From a virus: 64,000 bases of DNA. Shown piece by piece: positions 60,676 through 64,000 of the stretch. The DNA lies in the IMG/VR virus record IMGVR_UViG_3300044627_001244, positions 1-64,000 of that record; one strand, 5' to 3'. Made by a program: the position numbers and the translations under genes. Below the pieces are notes generated by a model. That model ran no database searches, had not been told where the DNA came from, and saw only the letters and a list, made by a program, of their open reading frames with translations. The first letter of the stretch is position 1, and each line of letters begins with the position of its first letter.

Positions 60676-60761
60676 AATTTAGCATCATCCTCATTATCAA
60701 AGTAAGGGCTGAGTATCACACCTTTTTCTGAATGAATATAGAAATAGGTGTAGGTACTCAT
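60624..60761 (-). CDS. Small protein overlapping the exported-protein start
   Basis: 45 residues: MSTYTYFYIHSEKGVILSPY, then FDNEDDAKLWLQEQLQKL. It overlaps the signal-peptide gene by 52 nt in another frame. CGGGA before the ATG is a weak ribosome site. The sequence looks like a typical small phage protein, hence included with caution. Confidence 0.55.
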   Translation of the reverse strand: MSTYTYFYIHSEKGVILSPYFDNEDDAKLWLQEQLQKLRSQLHSQ

Positions 60762-60786
60762 TCCCGCATCACGGTACTGAATTAAC

Positions 60787-61266
60787 TCAAGCAACTTTCA
60801 GTCCCAAATTTAATCCCTTGATTCTGTCTGCGGCATATGATGCGGCAAACGCTCTAGGTTTAACCATAGGAATTACATTGCAAGTACCACGAATGTAACC
60901 AATTGCTTCTTGCACCACACAAGATGAACCGTAGTTTTCGTTAGGGTTGATATCCAAATGAACTTCAACCAAACGATCTTCTAGCACATCAGCAAGTTTT
61001 AAATACAATTCAGACAATTTGTATGCTTCATTCATCAAACGAAAACGTGGACGATTGACCTTTTGATCATAGTCTCGTTCGCGTTGAACTTCACCAAACA
61101 ATTTGCATCCGTTGTTTCCATTGATGTGGACAACAATTGCTAGAATGTAATCTGCATACCAATCAGTACCAATACGAAATCTTTCGGAATCGCATCCGAT
61201 ATAGATTTTCGTTTCTGGTGATTGATTTGCGATAAATTCTTTCACTTCATCAAGATTGAACTTCAT
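60787..61266 (-). CDS. RNase H-like DUF458 protein
   Basis: 159 residues. IYIGCDSERFR opens with the catalytic-type Asp; later EVHLDINPNENYGSSCVVQE and MVKPRAFAASYAADRIKG. This matches the DUF458/YkuK family, predicted RNase H-fold nuclease. First gene after a sigma70-type promoter following the tRNAs. Confidence 0.84.
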   Translation of the reverse strand: MKFNLDEVKEFIANQSPETKIYIGCDSERFRIGTDWYADYILAIVVHINGNNGCKLFGEVQRERDYDQKVNRPRFRLMNEAYKLSELYLKLADVLEDRLVEVHLDINPNENYGSSCVVQEAIGYIRGTCNVIPMVKPRAFAASYAADRIKGLNLGLKVA

Positions 61267-61292
61267 AGGTATCTTTCAGGGTTAGTATGACT

Positions 61293-61321
61293 ATTATCTC
61301 ACGTAAAAACTTGCCTGTCAA
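61293..61321 (-). promoter_or_regulatory. Sigma70-type promoter, DUF458 operon
   Basis: TTGACA (61316-61321), 17 nt, GATAAT (61293-61298), just after tRNA-Leu. Confidence 0.78.
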
Positions 61322-61335
61322 GTTACCTTTATATA

Positions 61336-61419
61336 TGGTGCCGCCACCCGGACTCGAACCGGGACGCACAAGGCGGGAGATTTTAAGTCTCCTGTGTCTA
61401 CCTATTCCACCATGGCGGC
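61336..61419 (-). tRNA. tRNA-Leu (anticodon UAA)
   Basis: Cloverleaf: acceptor GCCGCCA/TGGCGGC, Leu-type D arm, anticodon loop CTTAAAA with TAA, long variable arm, T arm CCCGG-TTCGAGT-CCGGG, encoded CCA. Confidence 0.92.
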
Positions 61420-61420
61420 T

Positions 61421-61511
61421 TGGTGCCTCGGAAGAGAATCGAACTCTTATCAGCCGCTTATCTGGCGCTACGGGGTATAAATCCGCTGTTTTACCATTAA
61501 ACTACCGAGGC
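61421..61511 (-). tRNA. tRNA-like gene, isotype uncertain (possible UAU anticodon)
   Basis: Acceptor GCCTCGG/CCGAGGC, D arm GTTT-AATGGTA-AAAC, T arm AAGAG-TTCGATT-CTCTT and encoded CCA are all good. The centre is odd: the anticodon loop TTTATAC (anticodon TAT, Ile AUA) has an A-C mismatch closing the stem, and a 21-nt variable region follows. An alternative CAGC/GCTG pairing would enclose about 30 nt. It could be a special tRNA, an altered or interrupted one, or decayed. Confidence 0.65.
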
Positions 61512-61517
61512 GTTTTA

Positions 61518-61913
61518 TTACTTTGTTTTTTCTGCTAGTTCTTTGTAGCCAGCCCAACTTGGATGAATACCATCTTTTTGTAAACGTGTAATTGGTAGCA
61601 CAATGTCATGATTCTTTTCTGCTATCTCATTCACGATTGTTTGAACGTTGCTTCTGTTCGCAGGAAGAATCCAATAAACTTTAGAGTTTGCATTCACTCT
61701 ACTGCGAAGATTTTCTAATTCATGTTTAGTTTTAATTCCTGTATGATCGTTGCTACCAAGACTAATGATAACAACACTAGAGGTGAAGTTGCCAGTATAT
61801 TGTTTATTAAACTGCCAACTGTTAATTCCACCCTTTGCATAGGCAACACATTCTTGTTTTTGTTGATGAACTCCAACAGCGATACTATCACCCAAGATCA
61901 AACAGTCTATCAT
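61518..61913 (-). CDS. SGNH/GDSL hydrolase
   Basis: 131 residues. Block I LILGDSIAVGVH with nucleophile Ser, block III IISLGSNDHTG, block V KDGIHPSWAGYKELAEK with Asp and His. Short for the family but complete. An esterase/acetyl hydrolase acting on sugars or lipids; substrate unknown. Just downstream of the rubredoxin gene. Confidence 0.85.
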   Translation of the reverse strand: MIDCLILGDSIAVGVHQQKQECVAYAKGGINSWQFNKQYTGNFTSSVVIISLGSNDHTGIKTKHELENLRSRVNANSKVYWILPANRSNVQTIVNEIAEKNHDIVLPITRLQKDGIHPSWAGYKELAEKTK

Positions 61914-61914
61914 A

Positions 61915-62046
61915 TTATTCTAATGTTTCGTATTCGTCTTTACCTACACCACACTCTGGACAGAGAAAGTCTTCAGGCAAATCTTCCCACTTACCTTCTG
62001 TTTCTTCATCGTGAATATGTCCACAAACAATGCAAATGTGATCCAT
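61915..62046 (-). CDS. Rubredoxin
   Basis: 43 residues. CIVCGHIHDEE, then DLPEDFLCPECGVGKDEYE: two CxxC iron ligands. GGAGG lies 7 nt before the ATG and TAATG couples it to the rubrerythrin. Electron donor to the diiron protein next door. Confidence 0.9.
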   Translation of the reverse strand: MDHICIVCGHIHDEETEGKWEDLPEDFLCPECGVGKDEYETLE

Positions 62047-62498
62047 TATTGAACCTCCTGTAACATTTTCTGATATGCAGTAGCATGACGTTCTTCAACT
62101 TTCTTCAGAGCCGCAAATCGCTTCTCTGCAAGTGCCAGAACATTTCTAAATTGCTGTGCATGTTCGTTTGATTCGCGCCCTTGTTCATTGAATTCTTTGA
62201 CTGCTTCAATGTTGTCTTCTGCTTTTGCTTGATATTCAAACTTAGGATACATTTCTGTGAATTCGTAAGTCTCACCTTCAATTGCCATTTCAAGACATTT
62301 GCGTGTGTCGGGCTTACCAATCAGCAATTCAAGGTGTCCCCATGCATGTTTGATTTCTTGATCTGCGGTGTGTTCAAAATGCTTTGCAACTTCTTCAAAG
62401 CCTTCTGCTCTTGCTAGTTTAGCAAAGTATCGATACTTAATATGTGCCATAGACTCTCCTGCTAAGGCACTCTCTAAATTTTTTAGTGTAATTGACAT
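62046..62498 (-). CDS. Rubrerythrin diiron protein (without rubredoxin domain)
   Basis: 150 residues from ATG 62498 (GGAGG 5 nt upstream). ESALAGESMAHIKYRYFAKL, EVAKHFEHTADQEIKHAWGH and KKVEERHATAYQKMLQ show the ExxxxxY and ExxH ligands of the four-helix bundle. Peroxide reduction with the separate rubredoxin is inferred. The usual C-terminal rubredoxin domain is split off. Confidence 0.88.
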   Translation of the reverse strand: MSITLKNLESALAGESMAHIKYRYFAKLARAEGFEEVAKHFEHTADQEIKHAWGHLELLIGKPDTRKCLEMAIEGETYEFTEMYPKFEYQAKAEDNIEAVKEFNEQGRESNEHAQQFRNVLALAEKRFAALKKVEERHATAYQKMLQEVQ

Positions 62499-62529
62499 TA
62501 TAGCCTCCATGTATTAATATGTCATGTTA

Positions 62530-62788
62530 ATATGTATTCTCTATTGTAGAGAAAATTTCATTGTTTTTTCTCATGAAGCCTATAGATAAAAACTTTGTAG
62601 GCTACGCTTACCAAGTCGCCCCTACTTGAGTTGTCATCCCTGTCATTGCGTTTATAGTAACCTTAGCCATTGCAATTCGGCTCAGCGGTTCGGACTCCCT
62701 AAAAATGGGCACTCTTCTTAACGGTTAACCGCCCCCGATTCTATAACACCGAATAAGCGACACCGATCACGTTCGGTGCTGACGGGTT
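62530..62788. other. Non-coding region before the rubrerythrin gene
   Basis: About 260 nt without a convincing gene. Contains CACCGATCACGTTCGGTG hairpin (62761-62778), GGTTAACC palindromes and a possible 20-codon minus-strand reading frame starting MAKVTINAMTGMTTQ with no clear ribosome site. May be an RNA leader or tRNA-flanking remnant. Confidence 0.45.
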
Positions 62789-62876
62789 TGGCGGAGAGTA
62801 ACGGATTCGAACCGTTGCGCCCATTTCTGAACGACAGTTTAGCAAACTGCTGGTTTAACCACTCACCCAACTCTCC
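62789..62876 (-). tRNA. tRNA-Ser (anticodon GCU)
   Basis: Acceptor GGAGAGT/ACTCTCC, anticodon arm CAGTT-TGCTAAA-CTG with GCT, long Ser-type variable arm, T arm with TTCGAAT, encoded GCCA end. Confidence 0.92.
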
Positions 62877-62880
62877 ATTT

Positions 62881-62955
62881 TGGAGCGGGATATCGGATTT
62901 GAACCGATGACATTTTCGTTGGCAACGAAACATTCTACCGCTGAATTAATCCCGC
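62881..62955 (-). tRNA. tRNA-Gly (anticodon GCC)
   Basis: Acceptor GCGGGAT/ATCCCGC, D arm TTCAGCGGTAGAA, anticodon loop TTGCCAA with GCC, T arm ATCGG-TTCAAAT-CCGAT, encoded CCA. Confidence 0.93.
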
Positions 62956-62959
62956 ATCA

Positions 62960-64000
62960 TTACAATACTGCGTAACGGTCTTGCATAATTGTCTTAAGCA
63001 TAACCGCTTCTGGTGTGAATGATTCCATATCACCAGACAATAGTGGTTTCACAATTGCTGGAGAGAAACCAGACACCAGTGCTGTGCCAGACTTGTCAAA
63101 CTTGACTGGTGCGTTACCGTATGCGGCATTCAGATTCCAAAACACCACTTGTGGTACTTTGTAACCTGCGGCTTCATACTTACGTTCGATCATTTCCATT
63201 GCAGAGTTATCATGCTTTACGCAATGGTCAAACTGCATGTCTGACAGAATCAATACCATTGCTGGCATTTCTTCTTGTGGCACTCCACCTTTGACTGCAA
63301 CATCAAGAATATTCTTGAATGCCGCGTGAAGGTTAGTGTTCATCTCCCACTTAGACTTAACCATTTGGTCAATCTTTTGGTTGATGTTACCCTTCAGGTG
63401 TAGCAATTCTGGCTTGCTAGAGAAAGTCAGGAACGTATCCTTGAACTTACCTGTGTTCTTGTCTGCAAGATACAATCCCAGAGAGACTGCAACATCTAGG
63501 CAAGACAACTTTGTGTTCTTACCTGCTGGACAAGTCATAGAGCCAGACACATCTACCAGAGGTAGAATGTTTGCATCGCCAACATAGTTAGGCAATGCTT
63601 CCCATTGCTTTTGAATCAAGTCCATTTCTGTCTTATCAAAAGTCATTCCATAGTGACCGATGCGTCCTTTCAGAACATCGTATGGGTATGCAACGGATGC
63701 ATTTACCTTTACTGCTTTGTCTTCACCTTTCACAAGTGATTGCACATATTCCGCATACTTTTCAGTATTACGGTTAAATGCTTTCTTGTAACGTGCTGAC
63801 GCAACAGAAGGCACATGGCTAAAGTTGATTGCGTCCCATTCTTTAGCACACATATTTTGTTCCACGACCTTAGTCAATTCGACTAGGGACTTACGATAGA
63901 ACTTTGGCGACATTCCGAAGAACTCGCGAATTTCTACTGCAAGTTTACCTTGGCGTGGAGTCCACTTTGCGGCAAGACCATTGCGCTGGCGCAGGGCGTC
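62960..64000 (-). CDS. DUF2828/vWA-domain protein, 5'-truncated by window edge
   Basis: The frame is open through 64000 (ends upstream with RNGLAAKWTPRQGKLAVEI). AAKWTP, SPKFYRKSLVELTKVVEQNM, then FSHVPSVASARYKKAF are DUF2828 segments related to TROVE/Ro proteins; the vWA MIDAS LVDVSGSMTCPAG and later LILSDMQFD complete the metal site. Ro-like proteins bind small RNAs, and tRNA genes lie directly downstream. Full length unknown here. Confidence 0.85.
   Translation of the reverse strand, partial: DALRQRNGLAAKWTPRQGKLAVEIREFFGMSPKFYRKSLVELTKVVEQNMCAKEWDAINFSHVPSVASARYKKAFNRNTEKYAEYVQSLVKGEDKAVKVNASVAYPYDVLKGRIGHYGMTFDKTEMDLIQKQWEALPNYVGDANILPLVDVSGSMTCPAGKNTKLSCLDVAVSLGLYLADKNTGKFKDTFLTFSSKPELLHLKGNINQKIDQMVKSKWEMNTNLHAAFKNILDVAVKGGVPQEEMPAMVLILSDMQFDHCVKHDNSAMEMIERKYEAAGYKVPQVVFWNLNAAYGNAPVKFDKSGTALVSGFSPAIVKPLLSGDMESFTPEAVMLKTIMQDRYAVL

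Noticed and set aside
61287-61538. Plus-strand frame beginning near MVPPPGLEPGRTR
   Set aside because: This is the typical antisense translation of tRNA genes.
62718-62933. 71-codon minus-strand frame
   Set aside because: Runs through tRNA-Ser and most of tRNA-Gly.

Overview
The window is a contiguous piece of a large T4-like (Straboviridae/cyanophage-type) contractile-tailed bacteriophage genome. The evidence is a nearly complete, recognisable set of T4-type morphogenesis proteins (gp13, 14, 15, 16, 17, 18, 19, 20, 53, 48, 27-like, 5, 25, 6, 7, 8, 4, 54-like, 26) in T4-like order. A gp32-gp59-gp33 replication/late-transcription block and TATAAATA late promoters agree with this. Base composition is AT-rich. 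The phage encodes a tmRNA of the circularly permuted type with tag ANDERFALAA, a tag I associate with betaproteobacteria, so an AT-rich, probably aquatic, betaproteobacterial host is my inference. No integrase, insertion sequence or CRISPR array was seen.

Layout. (1) 1-33762, minus strand: late structural region. Read in the transcribed direction it runs gp48, gp53, gp27-like hub, a P-loop kinase, a small protein, gp5, a small basic protein, gp25, gp6, gp7, gp8, a 2041-residue DUF4815 protein, a coiled-coil protein, a fibre-like protein, an FN3/glycine-rich adhesin, a small protein, gp13, gp14, gp15, gp16, gp17, gp18, two tandem tail-tube paralogues, gp20, and a collagen-like fibre that starts at an overlapping GTG and runs off the left edge. 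(2) 33801-41421, plus strand: gp4, an unassigned conserved protein, gp54-like, a gp26/tail-assembly chaperone with a probable programmed -1 frameshift extension, and a 1662-residue tape measure with a lytic transglycosylase domain. (3) 41478-44323, minus: gp32, gp59, gp33, a SleB-type endolysin and small proteins. (4) 44380-47155, minus: an overlapping glycan-modification cassette (methyltransferase, polysaccharide deacetylase, PhyH-like dioxygenase, GT2), preceded by the permuted tmRNA. (5) 47556-51269: MazG-like, PD-(D/E)XK nuclease, PhoH, HAD phosphatase. (6) 51263-61266: many short, tightly packed early genes driven by near-consensus sigma70 promoters (TTGACA, 16-17 nt, TATAAT-like). They include several 30-53-residue membrane peptides absent from ordinary ORF lists, a GP88-like protein, a metallophosphoesterase, an Api92-like protein, and an envelope trio (exported protein, entericidin-like and LPP20-like lipoproteins). 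(7) 61336-64000: four tRNA-type genes (one odd), SGNH hydrolase, separate rubredoxin and rubrerythrin genes, and a DUF2828/vWA protein open at the right edge.

How it fits together: early sigma70 promoters fire accessory operons with host polymerase. gp33, with a gp55-type sigma not seen here, would then switch polymerase to the TATAAATA promoters placed before gp13, gp18, gp20, gp8, gp25 and gp48. These promoters often overlap the stop codon of the previous gene. The structural genes build neck, packaging motor, sheath, tube and baseplate. Cell-wall degradation seems divided between the tape measure (entry) and a membrane-anchored SleB hydrolase (lysis), because gp5 lacks the lysozyme domain found in T4.
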